60,000 nt of DNA from Adiantum capillus-veneris (GCA_014529385.2 CM043944.1:92003914-92063913); one strand, 5' to 3'. Shown: positions 19,528 to 30,649, counted from the first letter of the stretch. Made by a program: numbers and translations. Notes: generated by a model from the sequence alone, not told the origin.

Positions 19528-20957
19528 CAACAATGACGAAAATTATCAAGGAAATGCTACCACGACATGTACGAGTGGCTAGAGATGCGCAGGACCTCCT
19601 TGTTGAATGCTGCGTCGGTATATGGAAAGGCCATAAAATCTTTTTGGGAGTACGGTTTAGGAAAAAACTTTGCTTACCGATTTTTTGGCTGTTATCACAA
19701 AGAGAGCTTGAGTTTATTACCTCATTTTACAGAATTTATCAACCTTATTTCGTCGGAGTCAAATGAGATTTGCAGCAGGGAGGACAAACGAACCATAGCC
19801 CCAGAACATGTGATGAAGGCGTTAGAGGTGAGTAATTGTTTGAGTGGTTTGAGCTCCAGATGGTTTATATGTATATAGAAGCTTCCTTTCACAGTATGTA
19901 GGTGAATTTCAACGTGTTTTCATGCATTGATAACTTGATGCCTTTTGAGAAAATGAACTGTATGAATATACTACAAAAAAAATTTGGAAGCTTTTCTGGT
20001 GTTTTATGTTTCCAGTAGCGTAAGTATACAGTATGGAAGATTTAAGCTAATAAGTTTTTCCAAGTGGTGGATCCCTTTCCTTTCGTAATGTCTTTCTACC
20101 TTCACCTATAAAAAGGCTCAAATCTGAACTCCCCTTTGGTTGCAAAGTTTTTAAGAAGTATGTATTAAAATTTTGGCTCTTAGAGCTTACCATCATGTAA
20201 TTTACCGCACATGCATTGTGGGTAGATATTTGTGTGAGGTTTGAGGTTGTTTAAAGTTATGGTCAAGTTTTTGTTATGGTGTGCACATATCTTATTTTCT
20301 ATCGTGTCAGAGTCTGACTTATTGTTCATCTAACCATTTTGTATTAAACAGGTACTCGGTTTTGGAGATTACCTAGAAGAAGTTCACTTGGCTCTTGAAG
20401 AGCACAGGAGAGAGGCTCTGGTACTTTTTTGCTCATGTGTGTTGGAGGGAGTAGATATTGATAGCTGGATTTACGCCCATTATTAGGCACTGTCGACGTA
20501 ACATTTTGACAATGTATAAAAGATGAAGTTGAAATGCATGAACACACTTCACTTGCGCGTGCACACTAGTCTTTCCATATATGTCTCTGTATATGTATGT
20601 ACCGACCTATGTGTGTGTATATGTATGTATATATTATCTATATATGTATATGTATATGTATGTATGTATGTATATTTATGTCATACCGACCTGTGTCAGT
20701 ATCTCTCACTCCACGAAAGCATCTTCGGTGGGATCATCTTTCCATATGACTAGATGTCCCTTAATTACTTTATTTCCAATGTGTTAAATGTTCATATGCA
20801 GGATTCGCCCAAGGGTGGTGCTAGATGGGGTAAAGATGGAATGGGAATGACGGAGGAAGAAGCAGTTGCAGAACAGCAAAGGATGTTTGCTGAGGCTCGT
20901 GAACGTATGTTAAGTGGAAGCTTATCGACTCCCAAGCAAGAAGGAGATCAAGCTTGA
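19528..20957 (+). CDS. DR1: NC2-beta / Dr1 histone-fold repressor, exons 2-5 (first exon not found)
   Basis: Dr1 pairs with NC2-alpha (DRAP1) through a histone fold; the dimer binds TBP on promoter DNA and blocks TFIIA/TFIIB entry in the nucleus. Visible exons are 19528-19617, 19733-19827, 20352-20420 and 20802-20957 (stop TGA). All three introns (115, 524 and 381 bp) have GT and AG ends, and the phases join cleanly. The 136 visible residues include TMTKIIKEMLP (helix 1), VRVARDAQDLLVECC, EFINLISSESNEICSRED, KRTIAPEHVMKALE (helix 3), LGFGDYLEEV, and the plant C-terminus MTEEEAVAEQQRMFAEAR. Plant homologues have about 20 more N-terminal residues, so a short first exon is missing or lies beyond the upstream repeats. 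MLPRHVR differs from the usual MLPPDVR. An ATG at 19533 could act as start if exon 1 is lost. It is the only convincing host gene in the window. Confidence 0.9.
20560..20695. repeat. TATG/TG-rich tract in DR1 intron
   Basis: Imperfect TATG, TGTG and TATA units inside the last DR1 intron. Two GTACCGACCTGTGT-like words flank the tract. Confidence 0.7.
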
Positions 20958-21359
20958 GTTAACCAGTCCTTGGATAGTATAGCCATGCCATTGCGAAGGT
21001 CTTGGTTGTTGCTACTGTAGGGATAGGAGGATTCTTCATCATTCAGGGAACTCTTGGTAGGGACAAAATTGTGTAATGTAACACCTGATTCTATAGGTCC
21101 AATTAATTGAATCATTTCCCTTGTAGCGATCTTGCTGCCAATAATTGTATACGTGCTCCACAGCCTACAAATGCACTTCATTTATTTGAGTGTGCATCTA
21201 TGTGCAAAACTTGACACAGTTTGAATGTTTTGCTCAGTAAGGTTCTAATGCCCGATTAAAGCTGTGGATATTGAAGGCAAGGTAGACAACAGATCTTAAA
21301 GCTACTACAGAAGCAAGGGAAAATTGAAGTTAGTTCATGTTACTGAATAAGCATTGTGT

Positions 21360-21361
<2 letters not shown>
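20958..21361 (+). other. DR1 3' flank
   Basis: About 400 bp of AT-rich sequence expected to hold the 3' UTR. No clear AATAAA signal, only near matches (GAATAAG near 21345). No other feature is seen. Confidence 0.5.

Positions 21362-21403
<42 letters not shown>
21362..21403. repeat. (GA)n microsatellite
   Basis: About 20 GA units adjoining the 3' side (minus strand) of the tandem SINE-like array. Confidence 0.95.
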
Positions 21404-21407
<4 letters not shown>

Positions 21408-21960
21408 AAGTTTAACGTCGTAGGAAACTATCCCAAGAGACCTTAAAGATCTATCCGACAAGGAGAGTTGAAAAGACCTGTTATTCAAGAGGGAAATGGC
21501 ATAACCAATCTACCACACTTTGGTGATAGAAAGGTTATACCATTTTCCTCTTCTTATTAGCACACACCCACACACCCCCGAGAAGAGAATTTTAAAGTCG
21601 TAGGAAACTATCCCAAGAGACCTTAAAGATCTACCCAACGAGGAGAGTTGAACTCAAGACCTCTTATTCAAGAGGGAAATGGCATAACCAATCTACCACA
21701 CTTGGGTGATAGAAAGGTTATACAATTTTCCTCTTCTTATTAGCACACACCCACACACCCTTGAGAAGAAGAGAATTTTAGCGTTGGAGGAAAATATCCC
21801 AAGAGACCTTAAAGATCTATCCGGCGAGGAGAGATAAACTCAAGACTTGTTATTCAAGAGAGAAATGGCATAACCAATCCACCACACTTGGGTGATAGAA
21901 AGGTTATACCATTTTCCTCTTCTTAATAGCACACACCCACACACACACACACTTGAGAAC
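21404..21960 (-). repeat. Three tandem copies of a tRNA-related, SINE-like unit
   Basis: Direct repeats with period 180 then 186 bp, marked by TTTTAAAGTCG-like starts at 21410, 21590 and 21776. On the minus strand each unit has TAGATTGGTTATGCC (A-box-like) and, about 35 bases on, GAGTTCAACTC, which fits the pol III B box GTTCRANYC. Between them lies CTTGAATAAGAGGTC, as in a tRNA anticodon arm and variable loop. Each unit ends in CA- or CCCACA-rich sequence. It is not a functional tRNA gene because no acceptor stem closes. A tRNA-derived SINE amplified in tandem is the best reading. Confidence 0.65.
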
Positions 21961-22061
21961 AGAGTTTTTGTCCCATATTGCATTGTATACCCATCTTTCT
22001 TGTAGATGGACTTGTGGTTGATTTTTATGTAAGTCCAAGGGTTACAAGCCGTCTCAGACCT

Positions 22062-22064
<3 letters not shown>

Positions 22065-22101
<37 letters not shown>
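22065..22101. repeat. (GA)n microsatellite
   Basis: About 18 GA units. Confidence 0.95.
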
Positions 22102-22107
<6 letters not shown>

Positions 22108-22188
22108 TTATCATCTTTGAAGGTCAAATACTACCTATGAGACCAAAAGAAACATATGTGTGGAGTGGCTTGATGCTCAAGAATTTGC

Positions 22189-22192
<4 letters not shown>

Positions 22193-22232
<40 letters not shown>
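22193..22232. repeat. (GA)n microsatellite
   Basis: About 19 GA units, followed by GGGAGGGAGGTAGGTAGG. Confidence 0.95.
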
Positions 22233-22237
<5 letters not shown>

Positions 22238-22248
22238 AGGTAGGTAGG

Positions 22249-23290
22249 TTACTCATTGGAACCGACTAGTGCATACCATGTTGAGGTCTTTCTCAAATTA
22301 GTTTTTGGGTCGTTGAAGGAGGACTCTATGGTGGGGTGATTCCCCCCCCACCCAAAAAGCACAAGATGATTATGGGGTAGGGAAAGGACGCTGACTGTCC
22401 TTTCCCAGTAAACACAGTGACCGCATGGTGACCGGTAGCCATGGCGGGAGCTGTGATTACGGTAAAGGATTGGTAGCGTCCTTTCCCGACCGTCAAGGGT
22501 AGGGGCGAAGGGGGCCAGTCTGAATATTTATGTTGCTGAGTTGTCAGCGTCTTAGTCCATTCCGGGTGCTGAGTTGTCAGCCCTTCAGATGCTCATTGGG
22601 TCGTCGTATTGTGCACCAGCCTGCAGATATTCTGATCGTTGATCCATAGTCTGTAGCACATTATTCTTGCCGGTAAAGCTACTGTCTTCGACGGCTCAGA
22701 TGCAGTGCCCCCTGAGCCCTGACCTTGACGGGCTTTTGATATGACTAGAGTACTTACCCGTGTCTAGGTTCAAGTGGCTTCTTGGCTAGGGTTTTTACTT
22801 AAAAAGATGATCTTTGTAGACAAATGATCTCTGTATCATCATAGATAGTGGTGCTTGACACACTTTAAAAGGGGGAAGCAGCAGGATGATATCTTGTAGG
22901 CTTTGGTCCTCATTCATTAAGGCGTGGTGTAACCACCTATGATGTTATATAGTAATGGTGTTAAGTGGCCATCAAAGTGTAATTTTTTTGTCACGAATAT
23001 TGGAGAGTCGAATAATTTTTCAAGAATTAGTTTTTTATCCATTGATTTAACCCATTAATTTTGTTTGACTCATGGTGTACTTCTATCATTTTGACAAGTT
23101 ATACACTGTAAAAGTGTGCTATATACATTTTTTTAATCATTTTTCAGATGTGGATATAGCACACTCTTTGTGAGGTCAACCAATTTATCCTAGTTGCGAC
23201 TTGAGCACTTGCCCTGGTAGGGCAAGATCTCCATACTCTGTTGTGAGCAATGGTTTGGGTTAGGGCTTGCCAACAACATTTTTTCTAACT
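22249..23290 (+). repeat. Rep copy A: unnamed dispersed repeat with a 350-bp extra segment
   Basis: Collinear with Rep copy B (25410-25444 joined to 47617-48270). Shared blocks are TTACTCATT...ACTAGT(G/A)CATA, TTTCTCAAATTA, GATGATCTTTGTA, TTGGTCCTCATTCATTAAGG and TATCCTAGTTGC. Copy A has about 358 bp (22376-22733) that copy B lacks. No coding potential or terminal structure is seen. The family is unknown. Confidence 0.7.
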
Positions 23291-25345
23291 GAAGAAATAA
23301 CGGAAACTCTTATAGAAATAACATAAATTTGAAGCATTTGCCGATGTTTACGCTACAACTTGTGGAGTTTGACTAGTTTTCCTCAAGGCAAGCTTGGAAT
23401 GTAGCCTAGATTTTGCAATTTTAGCCGGTTAAATTTTTTCTAAACCACGGTTTTTTGCAACCATTGGTTTGGGTGCTCAAACCCTTCTTACTAAGCTACT
23501 ACTTCAATATTCATTTGTAAGGCACAATCATGCTGCCTTTTGTGCGGCCCTTGTTCTTGTGGTGATTTTGCTCAGTCAGCTAGTAACTTTCTGAGGTGGA
23601 ATAAATCTTTGTGGCAATGGTATTTCCTGACTAAAGCCTTTTCTGACCGTGCCAAGGTATTTCCAATAGTGTGTCCCAACATCATTCTCTACTTGCACGA
23701 TCAGTAGTCCACTTTGATTTGTGCAATTACTTTATGTATAGTACATCAATCACATAATTTTTTGACCAATAATTGTTTGATGTGAGTGTCTTTATGACTT
23801 TGCTGTATGTTGTCCCGTGCCAAGTCTCAAGATGAGGATCTCAAGCCGTGCAAGACTAGGATCTAGGCGTGAGGAAGCACAACTCGAGTTGCACTTCATT
23901 GAAATGTGTCTCAAATTGCTATGGCCTTTTGTGTGGACCTCATCCCTGTAATGATTGTGCTAAGGTATTTCCTCACCAAAGCCCTTGTGGAACAGAGAAG
24001 CTTTCGTTTTGAGCTTGAATAGAACTTTGTGGCTAAGGTATTTCTCACTAAAGACCTTGTGGATTGTATTCTTTTAAATACAACTTTGGACATTGCTAAT
24101 AGACTTGTTTTGTTAGCTACCATTGGCATTTGCATCAATGTTGACCAATAACATAAAATTCACGGTTGAAAATGAAAAATCCCGGTTGTAATTTCATTGG
24201 ACCTTGATTCTGCAGGTCAAAATCTGACCATGTTATTTTTAAACCCTGGTAACCTTAACCTTTGGCATAAATCCCGATTGTCTCATTGATTTGACCTTAT
24301 GTACAAAGCTGATACTTATTACTTAAAGACTCTCACTTATCAAGCTGTCAATGAGTTAATATTGATGTGTTTACAGATAACATTTTGACATATAGGTTTG
24401 CTTCACCACGAGTTGAAGCCCCCAAAGTTGATTTTACACTTAGAACTCCATCTCAAGGTTGCCCTTGCATTTGTAGATTCAATAATTTCTTGCCAATAGC
24501 TACGACCAATGAGTAGAAACATTAGATTAAAGGCCTAAACAAAATGAACCCCCTAAGAATAGATGCCCTTATGTAGATAATGAAGAAAGCTTTTATGCCA
24601 ATTAAATGGGCATTATACACCTATAACCCTCCTTGCTTTCCATATTCCAAGTTGGCGACACAAAAGTATGCTTGTCATGAAGATATGGAACCGTTCTACG
24701 AATCCTCCTTAGGTTTATAACTCTTCTTTGTTATTCAATTAAGCTTAATTTATGGATGCCAAACACTTTGCTTGAAGCTTGTGGAAGAATTTGAAAATGG
24801 AAACGTGGTTATGTATGTTGGGTGTTTTGGAGAAAAAAGAAGCATTTTTGACATTACAATTCTTGCTCCTACTTTTGGAGAGAAATTAAAGCAATCTCTT
24901 GATAGTCAATTAAATAGAGTGGGATATGGCAGACTGTTTGTACATTACACATTTTGAGTTTCAATAGTGCCTTGATTAAAAAAACTTGCATTGTTTGCAA
25001 AGACACAAAAATCAATGGACTTTACTTGTTTTTAGCAGCAGCTAAAGTCAAAGCCACTAAGAGTCAAATTAAGGTGATTAGAGCTTTTCATCTCACATGT
25101 AATGTCGTATCTCATTTTTTATGCAACAACTTATGTAACTTATTAATTTTGTAAATGTATACATGAATTAATTGAGTAGAGTGGGCCCAGAGGCTTTTGA
25201 CTTGTAAGTGATTCACTCATAGCACTTAGATTGCCAAGATAAGACAATCATTTTGACTCGAAACTCATTTTTGACCTTTGGGTAAGGTATAAAACCCAAT
25301 TCAAATTTTTGGATTCGCTTTGGGTATTTGGTCTATCTTTTTTGC

Positions 25346-25347
<2 letters not shown>
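23291..25347. other. AT-rich DNA without recognisable genes
   Basis: No open frame matches a known family. Three loosely similar words of the type AGGTATTTCCTCACTAAAGC occur near 23607, 23963 and 24037, suggesting an old degenerate repeat. A 61-codon open frame at 24772-24957 is unrecognised and I do not call it a gene. Confidence 0.5.

Positions 25348-25389
<42 letters not shown>
25348..25389. repeat. (CA)n microsatellite
   Basis: About 21 CA units just before Rep copy B. Confidence 0.95.
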
Positions 25390-25392
<3 letters not shown>

Positions 25393-25409
25393 GGAGTGGG
25401 AGAGAGAGG

Positions 25410-25444
25410 TTACTCATTAGGAAAAGAATAAACTAGTACATAAT
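25410..25444 (+). repeat. Rep copy B, left piece
   Basis: TTACTCATT to the ATAAT target site (25440-25444). It continues at 47617 after E5, matching the order of Rep copy A without a gap. Confidence 0.75.
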
Positions 25445-25797
25445 TGTTACCACCAAGCGATCACCACTACCAAGCGACCACCTTTTATGTAGCCATGGGC
25501 CGGGCTTGTCGGACCCGCTAGTAGTGTATTATGTTATTGGCCGGGATTGTCATTCAGGTAGGAATGATTAAGAGTGATCGCCGATGAGAGGCGCACTCTA
25601 AAACTGGAACCTATAATGTTTGGGTAAGATTGGCTTGTGGACGCCCAAATGTAAACGGACAAATCCATATAAAAGTCAATCTAAACCTAAAATACCTCAT
25701 TCTCTCATTTGTGCAATGCAAGAAGAGTGCTCTTGCTCCATCTCCTTCTCCGTCTCCTTTGTGTACTAGTGTGTGCGTGTGTGTCTGTGTGTGTGCG

Positions 25798-25836
<39 letters not shown>

Positions 25837-26080
25837 ATGTGTGTGTGATCGAGCATTGCGACGGCACGACAGCGACGAGGCAGTTGAGCGCGGCGCAGCA
25901 GCAGCTCCTTCTTCTTCGCGGCGAAGAATCCTCCACGACAGCAAACGTAGAGCGGTGAGTGACACATTATCGTCATCTTTGAGTTTATTAGTTTAAGCTA
26001 GTTGCATGCTTAGAGCCATCCGTGGATTGTACACAGTGTACGCAAGGCCCTTGCTTCGATACGTGCGACAGAAGCCCACA
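25445..26080 (+). repeat. E5 5' LTR
   Basis: 636 bp. A TATAAAA box at 25668-25674 is followed by a (GA)16 tract (25801-25833) in the transcribed part and a GTGAGTGACAC word near 25955 that could act as a splice donor. It is clearly diverged from the 3' LTR at 46964-47616, including in GA tract length. Confidence 0.9.
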
Positions 26081-26084
26081 TTTT

Positions 26085-26102
26085 TGGCACCGTTGCTGGG
26101 GA
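26085..26102 (+). other. E5 primer-binding site (tRNA-Asp type)
   Basis: TGGCACCGTTGCTGGGGA, four bases after the LTR. E7 has the undamaged form TGGCGCCGTTGCCGGGGA, which is known from Athila-type elements. Confidence 0.8.
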
Positions 26103-27131
26103 ATCGCCCTGCACTAAGCTCAAGAGGCACTCTGTGCTTCTTTTGTGAGTGTTTGTGTTAGGAAGGAAGAGGAAGAAGAAGAAACTTTTTGCAAGTTTTA
26201 ATTCCCTGCATAATCTCTGTTTTCTGCCAATGTCTGCTTTTACACAGTTTTTTTTAAATTTGCATAGTTAGTAGTTAGTGTGTTAGTAGTGAATGAGTGT
26301 TTTCTGCCAATGTCTGCTTGCACACAATCTTTACATAGTTAGTGAATAGCTTGTTTTCTGTCAATGTCTGCTTTTACACAGTTTTTTATTTGCATAGTTA
26401 GTAGTTAATGTGTTAGGTAGTGAATGAGTAAGCAGTTAGCAGAGTAGGAAGCTGTACTGTGAGTTAGCAGTTAGTAGAGTAGTTAAGTTTAGTTAGCAGA
26501 GTAGTTAGCTGTAGAGATAAGGTTAGTTAGTTAGAAGAGTAGGTAAAGGTGTAGTGTGTGTGTGGTCCAAAAAAGCCATTGAAACCGCGCGCGCGGCGAC
26601 TAACAAAAAAAAAAAAAAACAAAAAATATTAAGCGTGAGGTGTGAGTGTGTTCTACGAAAATTTTGGATCGGGATCATTTCCCCAAGCCCAAGCCCAAGC
26701 CCAACCCCAAGCCCAAGTCCAGGCCCAGGCCCAGGCCTAGGCCTCAGCCCTTAGTCCTTAGTCCTCTGATATATACTAGACTCACTCTTATATATATACC
26801 CTACCCCCACAAGAGGGAATGAGGGCAAGTTCCTCAAGTCCTCCACCATCCCCTTCACTTCACCCTTTGGACTTACTAATTCTAGCCTCTTCCCACCTAG
26901 GAAAAAATTAGTTTTAAGATTTCGAAGGATGTACGTAACCGAATCAGAGCCTGTAAAGCATGGCACGTCCCTCTAGCCAAGACGCTCGTTTTGAGCTATC
27001 GTACGTCATATTCTGCGGCTCGGTTAAAAAAAGAGAAAAAAATACAAAAAAATTGGGTTGTAAACACCTTAAAAACTAGGTGAACGGCCCCCACGGACAC
27101 TCACCAACACCTTTAAGAATTTCGAGGTCAC
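26103..27131 (+). other. E5 untranslated leader with tandem words and a C-run block
   Basis: Three copies of TGTTTTCTGYCAATGTCTGC start at 26219, 26299 and 26352, each followed by ACACAG and GCATAGTTAGT. A TTAG/GTTAGCAG-rich stretch runs 26420-26550. 26681-26745 is a CCCAAG-type repeat with six C-runs of three or more in the first 34 bases, giving a potential G-quadruplex on the minus strand. E7 has the same order in weaker form (51340-51640). Confidence 0.65.
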
Positions 27132-28436
27132 ATGCACCTACGCTTTGGTCGTGTGCTAGAGGACGAGCACTTCGAGAGTGTCTCCGTTAACGAGGGCACT
27201 CCTTATTCCTCTACCTTAGGCTCTAGGCCCTCAGCAGGAACCCTAGGTAGTACCACTTAGGACCCGCATATACCGTCTAGTGACTCTTCCTCTGACTACG
27301 ACGTCATGGAGGGTTATCCAATGCCTAATCCTAATAGCTCAAGCCAACACATGCATGCCATGGGCCCACGGTCTGGGCCGAGTGTGCTTAGCCACTTGAA
27401 GGAAACCTTTAGTAGAGCCACTCGCTCCGAACATGGACCTAACGATGTAACTGAGGAGGGTGGAGAAGTAAGTTTGCGATTCATGACCAAGGTAGACCCC
27501 ATGCTCTTAGAGAATGTGCACATGAATACACCATTCACTACACTCCTTGACTCTTCAGAATTATTTCTCTCCGAAGTTATATTACTTGATGGTAGAAGCC
27601 TTGCCAAAGTGCAAGAGGTTGAGCGATATATAATTGTAGCTAGGAAAAAGAAAATAGAGAGCTTACGCAAGGCAAAGCAATGAAAAGAGTTAAAAGAGAA
27701 AGCCCCTATGTCAATATCCTTGCTAGGAGAGCAATTGAGTGCTCCCGAATTATTGACCACTAAGGGTCAACCCATAGAGAGCCACATTGCATCTAGTTCA
27801 AAGGACACCCCTGGCACCTTAAGCCTAGATGGAGCATTCCTAAATGAGAACTGGGAGTACGAACTACAAACGAAAACTCTAACCGACCTATACACAAGTC
27901 ACACCTATCACGTGGGTTGGTTAGATGTCCTACAATCCACAATAGGTGCTACTAGTGTCGAGGATCAACAACAAAGAGTTTGTGAGGTCATCCATAGGGT
28001 TATTGAGCTAGAGAGACAGAACAAGGGGATCCACATGCCTTCAGCGGGTCTCATGAGATTCTTAGATACAGGGAAGGCTAAACAACCAACCTTATCGCAA
28101 ATGGAGACTCCCTCGGTAAGTGCGATGGATCCTCCATATGTTGTTTCTCCAGGGGTCTCAGTGCAATCTGAGCCCACAAGTGATAGCTTTACCTTTCCAA
28201 GTCTAGCTCATCTTTCCCTTGATGACACCACGGCTACCATGCCTACCCCAATGATGGGCATGCCAAGAAACATGCCATGGACCTCATTTGTTAGTAAAGC
28301 ACCGCTACATGGTAGCTCAATGCCTGCAACAACAGTACCTACAAGTGTGTACCAATCGTATGCACCTATGGGTCCTCGTACTCATGTAGTTCCTACCCCT
28401 CCCATTGTTTCAACAACCTATGCTCCACAACCATAA
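27132..28436 (+). pseudogene. E5 Gag N-terminal region
   Basis: Starts at ATG 27132 (MHLRFGRVLEDEH), which aligns with ATG 51940 of E7. It encodes an extended, Ser/Pro-rich N-terminal region before the capsid domain: SSDSSSDYDVMEGYPMPNPN, a short coiled segment around EVERYIIVARKKKIESLRK, then NENWEYEL and THTYHVGWLDVLQST, which are the best conserved parts between E5 and E7. A proline/methionine-rich tail follows (about 28210-28430). In-frame stops are TAG near 27258, TGA 27681-27683 and TAA 28434-28436; the last is shared with E7. No known domain is recognised here. Confidence 0.7.
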
Positions 28437-28470
28437 CACACAAGCTCTTATTTCCATGGTACCATACCGG

Positions 28471-29609
28471 TGTCAGGAGTTTTTTGGAGCAAGGGATTGC
28501 GCATATGTACATATACATGCATGGTGCATCAAATAAAGAATTGCCCATTTTTCAGAGCCAGGTGGTTACGTGGGGCCCACATGTGTACAGGTAGGATAGG
28601 GTGTACATAGTGCATCGATTTTCACTATTACCAGTACCACTGTGTTTTTTCTACAATAAGGAGGAGTTGGTAGCGCGTAAAACTTCTCGAGGAAGCTATC
28701 CGCGGGCCAACGACATGAGGTAAGCAGGTGCGTCAGATGGCATCGAGTGGCGTTAGGAGGTCGAACGGGGTCAATACTTGCACGCGGAGAAGTATGGACA
28801 CGACGTGGGTGTTTTCTTGTGATACTCATGCAGAAAGGTCATCATGAGGACCAATTTTTTGGGCCACTTCACGTGGTTGCGGGATGCATTATTTGGAAAA
28901 ACTGAGTGCCAGGTGTGCGGATGATGCAAAAAGGTGACAACTATGCACTGCGAGGTCAGTTTTTGGCCTGTTCGGGGTCCGTTTGGGGTCATCTAAAAGG
29001 CCATGGGTGCCCAACTAATAAATCTAAGTGTGGGAACTGAAAAAACTGAGAGAAGACCAGAAAAAACGTGGAGAAGAGAGGAGGAACAGCCGCAAGTGTG
29101 TTTTTGCTGTTTTTGGAGCATTTTTTGACCCTAAACTGCTCATCCGAGGTCGGATTTGAGCACTGTGACATTGTAGGGTGGGTTTTTGGGCGTTCCGGAC
29201 GCAATGGCGCTGTCCATTTTGCCAAATTCTTCACAGATTTTCTGCTGTTTTTCTGTGTAATCTTCTCCGATGAGTGAAGCCTCTGCTTAACTTTGTGGTT
29301 GTATCTGGTGTATTTTCTCAATACTGTGTAAACTATTTGCCCCATTGGTGTTGGGCTGAGCTTCATTGAGTCTAAACAACAGCAATTTGCCTCCTTTGAG
29401 CTGAATTGAGAGTGTGTGTGGGTGTGTATGTGTGAGTGTTGAGTGGGCAAGTGGGAAATCTCTCTCTTCTCACTCCGTCTGTGTGTTTCCTGTCTCAGCT
29501 AGGCTGGTTGTGTAAGCCGAGTGGTGCCCCATAATGTGTGTGTGTATCATCCCAAGAGTGTGTGTCGGGTCATTATAGAGGCGTTGTGTGTGTTTCCATC
29601 CCGCTCACA
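28471..29609 (+). repeat. E6 5' LTR
   Basis: Starts TGTCAGGAG and ends CCCGCTCACA. The following TTCTTTTGGCGTCCCCACGG is the likely primer-binding region, but I cannot assign the tRNA. Confidence 0.9.
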
Positions 29610-30649
29610 TTCTTTTGGCGTCCCCACGGAGGATCTTCTTCGAGTACCTTCTGCTTCGAGCTTCAAGCTTCGAGATTCGGGATTACAGGTTACAGGTTAC
29701 AGGGTACATGTACAGGTGATTCACATAGGTACAGGTAGCTGGAGTACAGTGATATACTAGCAGTGATGTCACTTGCAGTTGTTGTGGGTATGCATCACTT
29801 GGCGCCTATTTGAGCGCATTGTCTGCTGGATTGTACGTTACTTGTGGAAACTGCCATTGTATGCATTTGTGGAGCCATACTTGGTTGTATTTGGCAGTCC
29901 CAGCCATTTCTGAGACTTGGTCTGGAAGATAGTCATTTCTGAGACTTGACTATACGTGATTTGCATTAGCCTTCGTGTGAGGGTCGATAGTGTGAGGTTT
30001 TTATTGAGCTGGGGGATTCTCAAATGTGGAGATCCTTTCGGTGATACAGGTAGCTGGAGCACCCTTTTTGTGACCTCGCCATAGGCTATGTACTAGTGAG
30101 TCCTACTTGGTGCTCGGGTTCTATTGTTGACAGTTTATGCATACATATACAGTCTATATTTTGGGTTCCTACTGCTCTATTTCTGGGGAAACTCTGCCAA
30201 AATTTTTCCAAGTTATGATGGCTGGTTTTTGGTCTTTTGAGCCATTTATGCTGTTATGCTGCTGAAATTTTGGCAAAATCAGAGGTTAAGTCAGGTGTGC
30301 CTTCTTGGGAGCTTCATGGTTGGCTTTAATGGATGATCAAAATGGCCCTCAATTCACTCCATTTCATTTAACTCAAAGAATCCAGATAAATGTTCATGTG
30401 TCCAGGAAGATTTTTTTCCAGTAGCGCATAGTCTTTATGTTCGGGCCAAGAAGATTAAGAGAGATCCTGGAATGTCCTTTGCTTGTTGTAATTCCGATGA
30501 TCAACTATGAAAACTCATTTGATGTGCATGTGTTTGTCCTTATCTAAAGTTGAGCTCCATTGAAGTTTCTAGGAATTGAGTCAGTAAAAGTTTTGGGTTC
30601 TTGCACGAGTGTTCGAAGGGGTTCTCAACGCATCGTAGCTTGGGTAGCC
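29610..30649 (+). other. E6 untranslated leader
   Basis: About 1 kb without a long open frame. Near 29685-29735 there are tandem ACAGGTT/ACAGGTA words. Nothing else is recognised. Confidence 0.6.

Noticed and set aside
21470-21560. tRNA gene on the minus strand
   Set aside because: A- and B-box-like motifs are present but no 7-bp acceptor stem or proper anticodon stem closes, so it was called SINE-like instead.
21404-21960. CRISPR-like direct repeats
   Set aside because: The repeats are 180-186 bp units with no short repeat/spacer alternation. They are tRNA-related tandem units in a plant genome.
24772-24957. 61-codon frame MKLVEEFENGNVV...
   Set aside because: Short, with no similarity that I recognise, no splice context and no neighbours, in AT-rich repeat-like DNA.
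25611-25996. Overlapping frames on both strands around the GA tract of the E5 LTR
   Set aside because: Low-complexity Arg-Glu or Ser-Leu translations of the microsatellite. The same artefact recurs at 47110-47532 and 50758-51101.
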